The position numbers were made by a program, and so were the translations under genes. 52,772 bases of DNA from positions 1-52,772 of the IMG/VR virus record IMGVR_UViG_3300009481_000016; one strand, 5' to 3'. This DNA comes from a virus. Below, in pieces: positions 1 to 8,274 of this stretch (its first letter is position 1; every line of letters starts with the position of its first letter). The notes beneath the pieces were generated by a model. It saw only the letters and a list, made by a program, of their open reading frames with translations. It was not told the DNA's origin and searched no databases.

Positions 1-60
1 CGTGCCTATCCAGTACCCGATACGGATGGTTTAGAATCATGCTACAACTGGCATCCCGGT

Positions 61-912
61 ATGAAGAAAAACATCATACTACGGGTAAGTAAATCATCAT
101 TAGGAGATTTCACCTTTTGCTCTCAACAGTATTACATTGGTCGAATTGTTGGTATGAAAGAGCCACAAAATGATAACATGTTGCGTGGAACAAATGTTCA
201 CGATTCTGTTGAAGCATTTTACAATAATATGAATGCGGAATACTTGAAAGGTTTGGATAAAGAAAAGATTGATACCTATTTCAAGAACTGTTTACCGACC
301 CCTGATGTGGAATACAACTTAGATGAAGATTTACACCTTGACCGCTATAAGGAAATAGAAGTAGATAGGTGTTTGAATTCGGAGGTTGATAATTTCCTCC
401 CCACAGGTAATGAAAAGTCAATCAACCATGTGGCTACCATTGATGTTGATGGCAAACCTGCAATGATTCACTTCATAGGAATTATTGATAGGATTTTTAC
501 TAACCCGGATGGGTCGCTTCACATCCACGAATTGAAAACAGGAATGTGGAAAAACACCCCAACTAAATTTACGAGTATGCGTAAGGAAATGGCATTTTAT
601 GTTTGGCTATTGAGTAAAGCCGAGCCTTCATCACGAATCACCCATTGGGGGTGGGACCATACGAAGGGAACGCCAGATGATGGTGGAACTGCATTTAGAT
701 TTGTCGAGCCAGTTAGAACAAAAGAGATTGGTTTAATGTTGGCTGATTTACAATCACTGGTGAGGGCGCACAGGCGTTACAAAGGTGATGGGGATGGCTC
801 AATGTTCCCTCTTTTACCACCGGGCGCACAATATCGTATTTGTGACCCGTGGTGTGGGGTGAAGGAATTTTGCCCTCGTTACCAAACACATTTGGGGGTT
901 GAAGAGGAATGA
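61..912 (+). CDS. PD-(D/E)XK nuclease, Cas4/RecB-AddB-like with Fe-S cysteines
   Basis: This is probably a DNA exonuclease acting in replication-linked end processing or recombination. Counting from the ATG at 61, His47 lies in RGTNVHDSVEAFY, Asp143 in the strand before the core, and Glu157-x-Lys159 in HELKTG, the order expected for RecB-family nucleases. A conserved-looking MAFYVWLL helix follows. Cys20 near the N-terminus and Cys261, Cys265 and Cys271 near the C-terminus match the split four-cysteine Fe-S arrangement of Cas4 and AddB. The length of 283 residues suits a single-domain Cas4-like protein. The reading frame stays open to the left edge of the window and no Shine-Dalgarno sequence precedes this ATG, so the true start may lie upstream. 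The stop overlaps the next start (ATGA). No cas genes are near, so a CRISPR role is not suggested. Confidence 0.82.
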   Translation: MKKNIILRVSKSSLGDFTFCSQQYYIGRIVGMKEPQNDNMLRGTNVHDSVEAFYNNMNAEYLKGLDKEKIDTYFKNCLPTPDVEYNLDEDLHLDRYKEIEVDRCLNSEVDNFLPTGNEKSINHVATIDVDGKPAMIHFIGIIDRIFTNPDGSLHIHELKTGMWKNTPTKFTSMRKEMAFYVWLLSKAEPSSRITHWGWDHTKGTPDDGGTAFRFVEPVRTKEIGLMLADLQSLVRAHRRYKGDGDGSMFPLLPPGAQYRICDPWCGVKEFCPRYQTHLGVEEE

Positions 913-2807
913 AATATATTAGTACATTTAGCGGTATTGAAGCCGCATCAGTAGCATGGCATCCACTGGGTTTTGAGCCTGTGGTCTTTGCTGATTTTGA
1001 CGAGTTTCCATCGGCGGTAATCGCACATCATTTTCCCGAAATACCTAATTTGGGAGATGTAACAAAGGTGAATTGGAATGAATATGAAAAGAAAGCAGAA
1101 CTTGTTGTTGGGGGAAGCCCCTGTCAGTCTTTCTCCGTTGCGGGGCAAAGACTTGGAATGGATGACCCACGTGGTAACTTGGCCTTACACTTCCTCGGAA
1201 TTGTTAGGTCAATTCAGCCTAGATGGTTCTTATTTGAGAATGTCCCGGGATTACTGTCTTCTGACGGAGGAAGGGATTTTGCAGCCTTCCTTGCGGAAGT
1301 GGAAAAATGCGGGTATGGGTTCGCCTACCGAATTCTTGACGCTCAATTCTTCGGAATCCCCCAAAGACGCCGTAGACTGTTCGTTGTCGGATGTGCTGAT
1401 GGAGATTGGCGAAGTGCCGCAGCGGTTCTTTTTGAGCAAGAAAGCCTGTGCAGGGATTCTAAGACGGGCGAAGAAACGGGAGAAAGTATTACCCCCGTTG
1501 TTGGAGATAGCGTTGAATCAGAAAGCAAACGAAGATTAGACAAAGGGATAATCCATTGTTCTGATGTTGGGCCAACTATGACGAGTTCAGGGCCACCTTA
1601 TTCAAGAACAGGGAATCAAGGCGTTGAACATGAAGCCGTAGTGGTTCAAGAAAGCGAAGAAAAACCAATTGCTTTTGACTGGCGTGAATTGAGAGGAACT
1701 AGGCCGTCAGAAGAAAATACGGACCCAGTACATACCAAAGACGGTTTGTGCGTCACACAGCCACGAATAACACCCGATAAGGCAGACACTTTAACCGCTA
1801 GTTACGGAACGAAATGGAATGGTAATGCTGCCGCCGATAGTGGTTCTTTGTTTGTAGGAGAGCCAGTACAAACCCCCCTCCACGACCCCTCTCCACCACT
1901 TGACGCCAGTTATGGAAAAGGCACAGGTGAACGGGCAGGGATTGAAAGGCAAATCGTAGCGACACCAATACACGACAAAGCCACTAGGCATCAAGGCGGT
2001 GGGCCGAAAGATGATGGTGCGACTAATATGCTTGGTATAGGTAAAGAGGAACAGTCGATGTTCACCCTTGATACCGCATGTAATCACGCTGTATTTCAAG
2101 AGTCACAAACTGGTATGGTTGAAAGTAGTTATGGTAATTATTCTGAATGTGACAAAGCAGGTGTGTTGCGAGCATCTGGTGGTCAAATGGGGGGTGGTTC
2201 TGAAACACTCGTAAGGTCAGAAACTAAGCGGGTTGGTGTTGATATTTGGAATCACAAAATAACCGGCGAAACCGCCTCCACTATGGGGTCAAATACTGGT
2301 ACTGCTATTGATAATGGCCCGATGGTTGCTGAACCAATCGGTTTCTCTCACACACAGGGATTAGACGCCCAACCATCCACTGACGCATTCCCCACACTTC
2401 GTGCCGAAGGAGGGGGTCATGCCGTGATGGAATCGGCAGGTGTTGTGTCTAAGGGTAATGGTGAGGTGTGGGAAACAAAAGAACAGCACATGAGCCTCAC
2501 CAGTGGTGGGGGTCAGGCGGGTCAGGGCTACCCTGCGGTTCGTCAATCAACAGAAACACAACACGCAGTACGCCGCCTCACACCCACTGAATGTGAACGA
2601 TTGCAGGGTTTCCCTGATGGTTGGACCCTCATACCATACAAAGGTAAGGATGCGCCCCAAACGCATCGATATAAGGCTCTAGGTAACAGTATGGCTGTGC
2701 CAGTCATGGGTTGGTTAGGCCAAAGGATTCAAGCCGTTGATACCATGCTCAATGAAATGGATGAACGGCCATCGGCCCAAGCAACAAAACAGACTTCTCT
2801 TTGGTGA
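909..2807 (+). CDS. DNA (cytosine-5) methyltransferase with long repetitive recognition region
   Basis: It transfers a methyl group from S-adenosylmethionine to cytosine C5 in DNA. Motif I is at the N-terminus (YISTFSGIEAAS). The catalytic Cys72 sits in GGSPCQSFSVAG, motif VI is FENVPG at about residues 109-114 and motif VIII is QRRRR at 152-156. Motifs IX and X come only near the C-terminus (RLTPTECERLQGFPDGW and ALGNSMAVPV). Between them lie about 390 residues, far longer than the target-recognition domain of a simple C5 enzyme. That stretch is built from degenerate units with a TLTASxG or TLRAEGGG core. Similar long variable regions occur in other phage C5 enzymes. The likely job is to protect viral DNA from host restriction. 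The gene overlaps the nuclease stop by 4 bases and is followed after 3 bases by a second methyltransferase. Confidence 0.92.
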   Translation: MKYISTFSGIEAASVAWHPLGFEPVVFADFDEFPSAVIAHHFPEIPNLGDVTKVNWNEYEKKAELVVGGSPCQSFSVAGQRLGMDDPRGNLALHFLGIVRSIQPRWFLFENVPGLLSSDGGRDFAAFLAEVEKCGYGFAYRILDAQFFGIPQRRRRLFVVGCADGDWRSAAAVLFEQESLCRDSKTGEETGESITPVVGDSVESESKRRLDKGIIHCSDVGPTMTSSGPPYSRTGNQGVEHEAVVVQESEEKPIAFDWRELRGTRPSEENTDPVHTKDGLCVTQPRITPDKADTLTASYGTKWNGNAAADSGSLFVGEPVQTPLHDPSPPLDASYGKGTGERAGIERQIVATPIHDKATRHQGGGPKDDGATNMLGIGKEEQSMFTLDTACNHAVFQESQTGMVESSYGNYSECDKAGVLRASGGQMGGGSETLVRSETKRVGVDIWNHKITGETASTMGSNTGTAIDNGPMVAEPIGFSHTQGLDAQPSTDAFPTLRAEGGGHAVMESAGVVSKGNGEVWETKEQHMSLTSGGGQAGQGYPAVRQSTETQHAVRRLTPTECERLQGFPDGWTLIPYKGKDAPQTHRYKALGNSMAVPVMGWLGQRIQAVDTMLNEMDERPSAQATKQTSLW

Positions 2808-2810
2808 TGA

Positions 2811-3944
2811 ATGATGAGAGATACAAGTAAGGATTTCACGCATAGTGAAGATGTTACCGTTCTAGTCGGTGATTGTGTTGAGAGTATGAAGGCATTACCC
2901 GATGCCAGTGTGCATTGTTGCATCACCAGCCCGCCCTATTGGGGGTTGAGGGATTATGGAACTGCATCATGGGAGGGTGGCGATACTAAATGTGAACACA
3001 CTATTTCTATGCCTAAAAAATACAATGACCCAAAAAGGGGGCAAAAGTATTCACGGCCTGAAATCGGACATAGAGGCGGTGATGCTTCGGGTTGTTTTCT
3101 ATGCGGGGCCAAGCGCACCGATTCTCAACTCGGTCTTGAATCCACCCCTGAAGAATATGTTGAAAATATGGTATTGGTGTTTCGTGAAGTAAAAAGGGTG
3201 TTGCGGGATGATGGAACTTTATGGTTAAATCTTGGTGATAGTTATATGGGTGGTGGTGGCAACTACAATAAAACAGGTATTTCACAAGCAGGTGGTCAGC
3301 ACCTTACAAATGTCAGAAATCGCAAAGATTTTATTAGAAAATCTGGCGTAAAGCCAAAAGATTTAGTTGGCATTCCGTGGCGAGTCGCCCTTGCCCTTCA
3401 AGCCGATGGTTGGTATTTGCGACAGGACATTATCTGGCACAAACCAAACCCAATGCCTGAATCGGTCACAGACCGTTGCACAAAAACCCATGAGTATATT
3501 TTTCTCTTGACTAAAAATAATAAGTATTATTATGACAATGAAGCCATCAAAGAAAAGGGTGTTATTGCAGGTGGTACAAAAGCGGCAAAAGGTAGTCAAG
3601 AACGATTTGATATGAATGGTGTTAATTCAAGGCCACCCGAATACAAAACATATAGTGGAATGAGGAATAAACGCTCGGTTTGGACCGTAACCACAAAGCC
3701 GTTTAGGGGCGCACACTTCGCTGTATTCCCGCCCGATTTGATTGAACCCTGTGTGTTGGCTGGAACATTAGCCGGTGGCACAGTGCTCGACCCCTTTGGT
3801 GGTTCCGGCACTACCGCCGCAGTAGCGTTGAAACATAACCGCAAAGCCATCTTATGTGAATTGAATGAGGAATATGCTCGCATCATGCCCAAGCGCATTG
3901 AATCCATAAGCGGGCTATCCAATACCCAACAAACATTATTTTGA
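2811..3944 (+). CDS. DNA amino-methyltransferase, SPPY (N4-cytosine or N6-adenine) type
   Basis: It methylates an exocyclic amino group in DNA. The catalytic motif TSPPYWGL is at about residues 39-46, near the N-terminus. The cofactor-binding motif DPFGGSGTT begins at about residue 327, near the C-terminus, giving the beta-type order (motif IV before motif I). SPPY is usual for N4-cytosine enzymes but is also found in adenine enzymes, so the modified base is not settled. A small Cys cluster (a Cys at about 64, then CFLC near 96-99) may bind zinc, as in many phage homologues. The length of 377 residues is normal. The start follows GGTGATGA, a good ribosome binding site, and a second in-frame ATG at 2814 is equally plausible. 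It works beside the C5 enzyme in the modification block. Confidence 0.92.
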   Translation: MMRDTSKDFTHSEDVTVLVGDCVESMKALPDASVHCCITSPPYWGLRDYGTASWEGGDTKCEHTISMPKKYNDPKRGQKYSRPEIGHRGGDASGCFLCGAKRTDSQLGLESTPEEYVENMVLVFREVKRVLRDDGTLWLNLGDSYMGGGGNYNKTGISQAGGQHLTNVRNRKDFIRKSGVKPKDLVGIPWRVALALQADGWYLRQDIIWHKPNPMPESVTDRCTKTHEYIFLLTKNNKYYYDNEAIKEKGVIAGGTKAAKGSQERFDMNGVNSRPPEYKTYSGMRNKRSVWTVTTKPFRGAHFAVFPPDLIEPCVLAGTLAGGTVLDPFGGSGTTAAVALKHNRKAILCELNEEYARIMPKRIESISGLSNTQQTLF

Positions 3945-3953
3945 GGAATTATC

Positions 3954-5018
3954 ATGGCGCATTTATTCAGACATTTCCCCCGTGAAATGGATATGAGAAA
4001 GCGCAAAGTGGTACACGATATGGATGGGTTACAACACTATGTTAAGGCCACAAATGGGGCAGACAATCTCACTACTACGGTGTATGGATTTAGAGAATTG
4101 AAACCAAACGGTCACAGGGGAGAATACTCAACTGCAATCATACCACACTTCGTCATGGATTTGGATTATGAACGGGCTTTAACTGGTGGTAAGACCGCTA
4201 AAGAGGCAGGTAATAAATGCCTTCAAGAAACCCATGCCCTTCACCAACATTTACTTTCAAACGACTGGAAACACGCCATGTTTTTTACTGGTGGTGGGGT
4301 TCATATTTGGGTCAACCTTAGCCGCACATATCACCCCGAAGGTTCGGAAATGTCAGACCTTCTAGTATCGGGTCGCCGGATGATTGACGGGTGGGTTAAA
4401 GAATGGGATTTGACAACTCTCGACCCGGTTGTTTCATTCCGACCAGACCGTCATATTCGCATTCCCAACACCTACAATTTCAAGCGGGGGTTGTGGGGTA
4501 TGCCACTTACCACAAATGACCTAGAGAATGGTTGGGATTCAATAATAAAAAAGGCGAATATACCCCATGATGGTATGGTTTTGTATGGAACTCAAGGGTT
4601 AGAACTGAACGTAATAAAGCGTAACCCCTCCAAACCATTTAGTGCCGAACCTGTTGAGGTAATCGCTGAACGAATAAACAACATCACTGTCCTACCCTGT
4701 ATCGGGGCGGCCAGTTGCGTGAAGGGCAGCAACCCCCCACACGAGGCTCGTACCTTTTTGGTGATGTTCTTACAGGATAGGTTGCGTAATTTTGCCAGAC
4801 CCCCCCGTTCATCACCAATATCACCCGACAGTATTGAAGAAACAATACATTCTTTTATCAAAAAATTAGACTGGGCTGACTACAAAGAATCAGAAACTAC
4901 CAAGTATGTAAATCATAGTGTAAACCAGTATTATCGTACCCCTTCGTGCCGCACACTTTATGAGCGTGGCTACTGTATAGGGCGTTGTTCTTTTTATGAT
5001 GGCAGTGGGGGTGCATAA
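3954..5018 (+). CDS. Archaeo-eukaryotic primase fused to a PriL-like Fe-S domain
   Basis: This probably synthesises primers for viral DNA replication. The first about 200 residues carry the AEP signature: FVMDLDYE with Asp69 and Asp71, FFTGGGVHIWV with His117, and DPVVSFRPDRHIRIPNT with Asp157 and Arg168. The C-terminal about 110 residues resemble the Fe-S domain of the archaeal/eukaryotic primase large subunit. They hold Cys249 in CI, an HEAR segment at 263-266, then TPSCRTL (Cys332), GYC (Cys341) and Cys345. In cellular archaea these two parts are separate proteins, PriS and PriL; single-chain fusions are known from archaeal mobile elements. GAGG lies a suitable distance upstream of the ATG. 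The stop runs into a hairpin that may end transcription. The catalytic half is clear; the large-subunit match is by pattern only. Confidence 0.82.
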   Translation: MAHLFRHFPREMDMRKRKVVHDMDGLQHYVKATNGADNLTTTVYGFRELKPNGHRGEYSTAIIPHFVMDLDYERALTGGKTAKEAGNKCLQETHALHQHLLSNDWKHAMFFTGGGVHIWVNLSRTYHPEGSEMSDLLVSGRRMIDGWVKEWDLTTLDPVVSFRPDRHIRIPNTYNFKRGLWGMPLTTNDLENGWDSIIKKANIPHDGMVLYGTQGLELNVIKRNPSKPFSAEPVEVIAERINNITVLPCIGAASCVKGSNPPHEARTFLVMFLQDRLRNFARPPRSSPISPDSIEETIHSFIKKLDWADYKESETTKYVNHSVNQYYRTPSCRTLYERGYCIGRCSFYDGSGGA

Positions 5019-5055
5019 ACCAATTGATTTTTGCATTTTTTAATTGGTTTTTACA
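5018..5055 (+). terminator. Hairpin with T-rich flank after the primase gene
   Basis: A perfect 8-bp inverted repeat, AACCAATT at 5018-5025 and AATTGGTT at 5042-5049, encloses a T-rich loop of 16 bases. More T residues follow. It lies directly at the primase stop codon, in one of the few non-coding gaps of the left half (5019-5096). It could end or attenuate transcription of the first four genes. The stem is AT-rich and weak, and archaeal termination depends mostly on T-runs, so the call is tentative. Confidence 0.4.
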
Positions 5056-5096
5056 TTTTAAGGAAATAGATTATTCAATTGAAAAATGGTGATACA

Positions 5097-5405
5097 ATGA
5101 GTGAAGATATTGAAAAAATAAGGGCTAAGAAAATAGCAGAATTGAATGAAAAAATGACAGATGTGAGTGATGATTTAGATGATATTCGTGCGCTTCAAAA
5201 TGAATTTACTTGGGCCGATTTTGGTTTTGATGAACCCGAATGGGGGTTCCGTGAAAGTCAAGATGTACCAGAAGCATTTGAGGTATGTCAACGAGGGCAA
5301 ACTGTGGCTTTAACACAAGACCCACGATGGGGTATGCTCGTTACAGATTTACTCAATCGAGCAAGACTTGAAGAATTGATTATGGGGGTGGATAAGGATG
5401 AGTGA
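5097..5405 (+). CDS. Small acidic protein of unknown function
   Basis: I do not recognise this 102-residue protein. It starts with a charged helix (EDIEKIRAKKIAELNEKM) that recalls the N-terminal helix of PDCD5-type DNA-binding proteins, but the rest does not match that family, so no assignment is made. The middle is acidic and contains an aromatic cluster (FTWADFGFDEPEWGF). The ATG at 5097 is chosen because GGTGAT lies just upstream; a TTG at 5079 is in frame but has no better signal. The stop overlaps the start of the XPF-like nuclease by 8 bases, suggesting coupled translation and perhaps a partner role. Confidence 0.7.
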   Translation: MSEDIEKIRAKKIAELNEKMTDVSDDLDDIRALQNEFTWADFGFDEPEWGFRESQDVPEAFEVCQRGQTVALTQDPRWGMLVTDLLNRARLEELIMGVDKDE

Positions 5406-6105
5406 AAAAATACTATTTATAGACAACCGAGAGCGTTCTGGTCTTGAAGAGGGTGTAAAAAAACATTCTGACAAATGCAAAATAAAATGGGAAATAAGAC
5501 AAAACATGATTACTGATTATTCATACGGCCATGTTGGTATTGAAGCGAAAAGTATTGATGATTATTTCCAATCCTTACATTCAGGTCACCTTACCCACCA
5601 GTTAGATAATATGGATGATAATTACAATCATGTTATTTTAGTCATTCATGGTAAAGTGGAGAGTTATGTTAGTAAAATGCGTAGGCGGGGTAATCGCACC
5701 CCCTTTGCTGCTATTGAAGCACAATTCATTGGCTCTTTGGCTCGATTTGATGTTGATTATGATATGACTATTATGCACTTTCCTACGGCTTCATCGGCAG
5801 CACGATGGATAGTCAAGCGGTGTGAAAAAGATGGTACATTAGGCGGGGGCAAAACCTTCCGTACTTTGCGGCGAACTACCAGTGAAGATTTACGCATAGA
5901 TGCGCTAAGGGCCATCGGTTGCAGTGAAGCAATAGCCAAGCGTTTGATTTCCCAATTCGGTTCAATAATGGAAATTGGCAGTGCTTCAATAAAGGAACTT
6001 ATGGCCCTTGAAGGGGTTGGAAAAATACGAGCACAACAAATTTCAAAGGCTCTCAATAGTGAGTCACCTGTGATAAAAGAACGAGTTAGATTAACCAACG
6101 CCTAA
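5398..6105 (+). CDS. XPF/ERCC4-family structure-specific nuclease with (HhH)2 domain
   Basis: It probably cuts branched DNA such as flaps, forks or recombination intermediates. The ERCC4 nuclease core is at residues 5-130: FIDNRER (Asp9, Arg11, Glu12), then ITDYSYG (Asp40) and EAKSIDD (Glu49, Lys51, Asp55). The last reproduces the ERKx3D motif with Arg changed to Ala. SGHLTHQLDNM is also typical. The C-terminal about 65 residues contain two helix-hairpin-helix motifs, RIDALRAIGCSEAIAKRLI and ELMALEGVGKIRAQQIS, which bind DNA in this family. At 235 residues it matches the short archaeal XPF form without a helicase domain. This family is eukaryotic and archaeal and is a main reason for suspecting an archaeal host. 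It overlaps the preceding small gene. Confidence 0.88.
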   Translation: MSEKILFIDNRERSGLEEGVKKHSDKCKIKWEIRQNMITDYSYGHVGIEAKSIDDYFQSLHSGHLTHQLDNMDDNYNHVILVIHGKVESYVSKMRRRGNRTPFAAIEAQFIGSLARFDVDYDMTIMHFPTASSAARWIVKRCEKDGTLGGGKTFRTLRRTTSEDLRIDALRAIGCSEAIAKRLISQFGSIMEIGSASIKELMALEGVGKIRAQQISKALNSESPVIKERVRLTNA

Positions 6106-6158
6106 ATGATTAAAGGATGAACCCCCCACGCATAAAATCCCGAAGAGAGTGAAAGAAC

Positions 6159-7709
6159 ATGACACCGGCATTAAGTGATAATTTGAGTGAAATAATGAAC
6201 ACTCAACGCCAGTGGGATGATTATATGGTGGTTAATAGTAATGAACCCGGTTCAAGGTTTATTCGTGGTTATATTGAGCGTTTCAATACGGTTTCTTTCT
6301 TCAATGAATATGCTGGTTTACTTTCCTTTTTTTATGTCATGGGTCAGATTTGTGCGCCTTTTATCCGCATCCCTATACATGGAACTTTTTTGGATTGTAG
6401 GGTTCACACATTTTGGATTCAACAATCCAGAACAGGTAAATCCATTGCTTGGGAATTTACTGACCGTTTGTTAGAAGCGTTAGGTGTTGATACTGAATCT
6501 TTCACCGCTGGGTCCGATGCTAAGTTAATAGGAACTGTTGATTCACAACCAGTATTGGATGATAACGGGCGACCAACTGGTGAAATGAATCATGTTATTG
6601 TTGAAGGGCTTTTGAACGGCTACAAGACACTACTCTTCGATGAAGGCTCAATACTATTGAATGATGCCAAGTCACACTTTTCAGATAAAATACTTTACCT
6701 TCAACAAGCAATGGCCCCTCTTGGTTCTAGGACCAATGTTCTTGTTAAACACCTAGTGGGTGGAACAGTGCATACACCATCTGGTGTTTCACTTTGGATG
6801 ACATCATTCCCCCCAAAAGACATCATGGCACATGTTCTTGATAAGGGTTTTTTCCAAAGAGTTTTCTTATTTCAAAATGACATTAATGCTGAACAAAGAC
6901 AAACAGTCAGTGAACATCGTATGGGTGGTGTTTACATACCTGTTTCTGATGAAGTTATGGATTATGATGTACTCGCTGCTTATTTACAGGAATCTGTCGA
7001 TTTAGTTAAAGAGAGATTGTGGGATGCTATGGAACTAGAACCCGAAACAGTAACCATCAACACACCAGCAACAGAAGATGGTGGGGGCGGGGTCGTTGAG
7101 AGGGTCATAACTCGTGAGGAAATGTGGAATCAACTAAGTGATAGGGAACGTGAGGAAGCGGCCATGCGTCATGCTCAAGAAATTTTCACCGTTTCACCCG
7201 GTTACCATGCTGCACTACTCAATGCTACTGACGACTACTATGGTCTTGTCACTGGTATAGCGAGTGAAAATGTTAGGGAAACGGCTCTTTCTTTTGTGCC
7301 AAACATTGAGAACTATACAGTCATTTTTTCTAATTTAATTGCAGTAGTGATGCGTTCCCCTGTCATAACCGAAGAACATATAATGATGGCAACTGAAATC
7401 ATTTTTGACAACCTTCACAATCTTACCATCTGGCTTGAGCAGAAGCAAAATGTGAAGGACCGAAAGAGAATTACTGCGGAACGAGGGGCATGGATGGGCG
7501 CATTCAAACAATGTCAGAAGTTTGTTAATGAAGCAACTGGTGTTGAAACAGTCAAGCAACAGGATTTATTAGATATTTATGCTGCTCAACAATGTATTGC
7601 TAATATAACAGCCCAACGGCGGTTTTCAGCCCTTCGTAATGGGGGTCAGGTCACCATTACTAAACAGGGAAAGGGTGGCCGCAATTTTGTGTCTTTATCG
7701 TGGGGGTGA
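6159..7709 (+). CDS. P-loop ATPase, probable replicative helicase
   Basis: It probably uses ATP to unwind or load onto DNA beside the primase. The Walker A motif is QQSRTGKS at residues 88-95, with Gln in place of the usual first Gly. Walker B is LLFDEGS with Asp161 and Glu162. A later GFFQRVFLF segment may hold the arginine finger, and SLWMTSFPP may be the sensor strand. The order resembles the DUF3987-like/primase-associated helicase group, but this is not certain. The C-terminal about 150 residues are helical and may form a winged-helix DNA-binding part. It follows the XPF-like gene after 53 non-coding bases and has only a weak ribosome binding site. It could instead be another AAA-type replication ATPase. 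Confidence 0.65.
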   Translation: MTPALSDNLSEIMNTQRQWDDYMVVNSNEPGSRFIRGYIERFNTVSFFNEYAGLLSFFYVMGQICAPFIRIPIHGTFLDCRVHTFWIQQSRTGKSIAWEFTDRLLEALGVDTESFTAGSDAKLIGTVDSQPVLDDNGRPTGEMNHVIVEGLLNGYKTLLFDEGSILLNDAKSHFSDKILYLQQAMAPLGSRTNVLVKHLVGGTVHTPSGVSLWMTSFPPKDIMAHVLDKGFFQRVFLFQNDINAEQRQTVSEHRMGGVYIPVSDEVMDYDVLAAYLQESVDLVKERLWDAMELEPETVTINTPATEDGGGGVVERVITREEMWNQLSDREREEAAMRHAQEIFTVSPGYHAALLNATDDYYGLVTGIASENVRETALSFVPNIENYTVIFSNLIAVVMRSPVITEEHIMMATEIIFDNLHNLTIWLEQKQNVKDRKRITAERGAWMGAFKQCQKFVNEATGVETVKQQDLLDIYAAQQCIANITAQRRFSALRNGGQVTITKQGKGGRNFVSLSWG

Positions 7710-7713
7710 ATAA

Positions 7714-8274
7714 GTGAAAGGGGTGTCGGTTTTATTTGATAGTCAATTTGATGATGGCTGGCGTAGTGATATGGATATTATGCTAATTGCTACATGGGAT
7801 GGCACGAAACATGAAATATATACTGATATTGGAATGAGGAATAAAATATCAAAATGCACAATGCACGATATTGGAGATTTTGACTACAAGACTTGTCACG
7901 AACTGGTAGGTCATAATTTACATGGCGAATTCAAAAACTTATCCTTTGATATACTCAAAGAGGTAAAAAGGGCGAGTGCTGATATACTTCAAAACGAAGG
8001 TAAGCGATTCAACCTTTATGACCTTGCTCGTTGGAATCGTTGTTGGTCTCCTATGCAAATCATATCTAGTCACATCCACCGTTATCTTTTGTTCAAGAGG
8101 GGAGGTTACACCAAAGTAATTCGTTGGGCTATGGTTGATGCAAAACTGTGTTTTGATTTATACCACAAAATAAAGAAAACAAAAAGGGTAAAATTCTTCG
8201 ATGTTAAAACTGGTAAACACCCCTTTGCTGAAGTATCTTGGGGTATTGGTGACGAAGGAGGGGAAGAGGAATGA
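7714..8274 (+). CDS. Probable DnaQ/RNase H-fold 3'-5' exonuclease-like protein
   Basis: It may proofread or trim DNA ends, but the active site looks altered. The pattern of the PolB-type/DnaQ exonuclease fold can be traced: VLFDSQ at 6-11 in the place of the usual FDxET, LVGHNLHGEFKNLSFD at 64-79 for motif II (Asn68, Asp79), RFNLYDLARWN at 98-108, and IRWAMVDAKLCFDLYHK at 136-152 for motif III (Asp142). The motif I glutamate appears as Gln11, so activity may be lost or the alignment wrong. The start is GTG, supported by a strong GGGGGTGAATAA ribosome binding site in the end of the upstream gene. The stop overlaps a small membrane protein gene (ATGA). Confidence 0.5.
   Translation: MKGVSVLFDSQFDDGWRSDMDIMLIATWDGTKHEIYTDIGMRNKISKCTMHDIGDFDYKTCHELVGHNLHGEFKNLSFDILKEVKRASADILQNEGKRFNLYDLARWNRCWSPMQIISSHIHRYLLFKRGGYTKVIRWAMVDAKLCFDLYHKIKKTKRVKFFDVKTGKHPFAEVSWGIGDEGGEEE

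Noticed and set aside
1078-1539. A 153-residue open frame inside the C5 methyltransferase gene
   Set aside because: It lies in another frame across conserved methyltransferase motifs and has no recognisable domain or start signal; it is a shadow.
3596-4006. A 136-residue minus-strand frame across the end of the amino-methyltransferase gene
   Set aside because: It runs antisense to the DPFGGSG motif region and the primase start, and has no own signal.
5097-5405. Assignment of the small gene as PDCD5-like protein
   Set aside because: Only the first helix is similar; the acidic, aromatic remainder does not fit that family.
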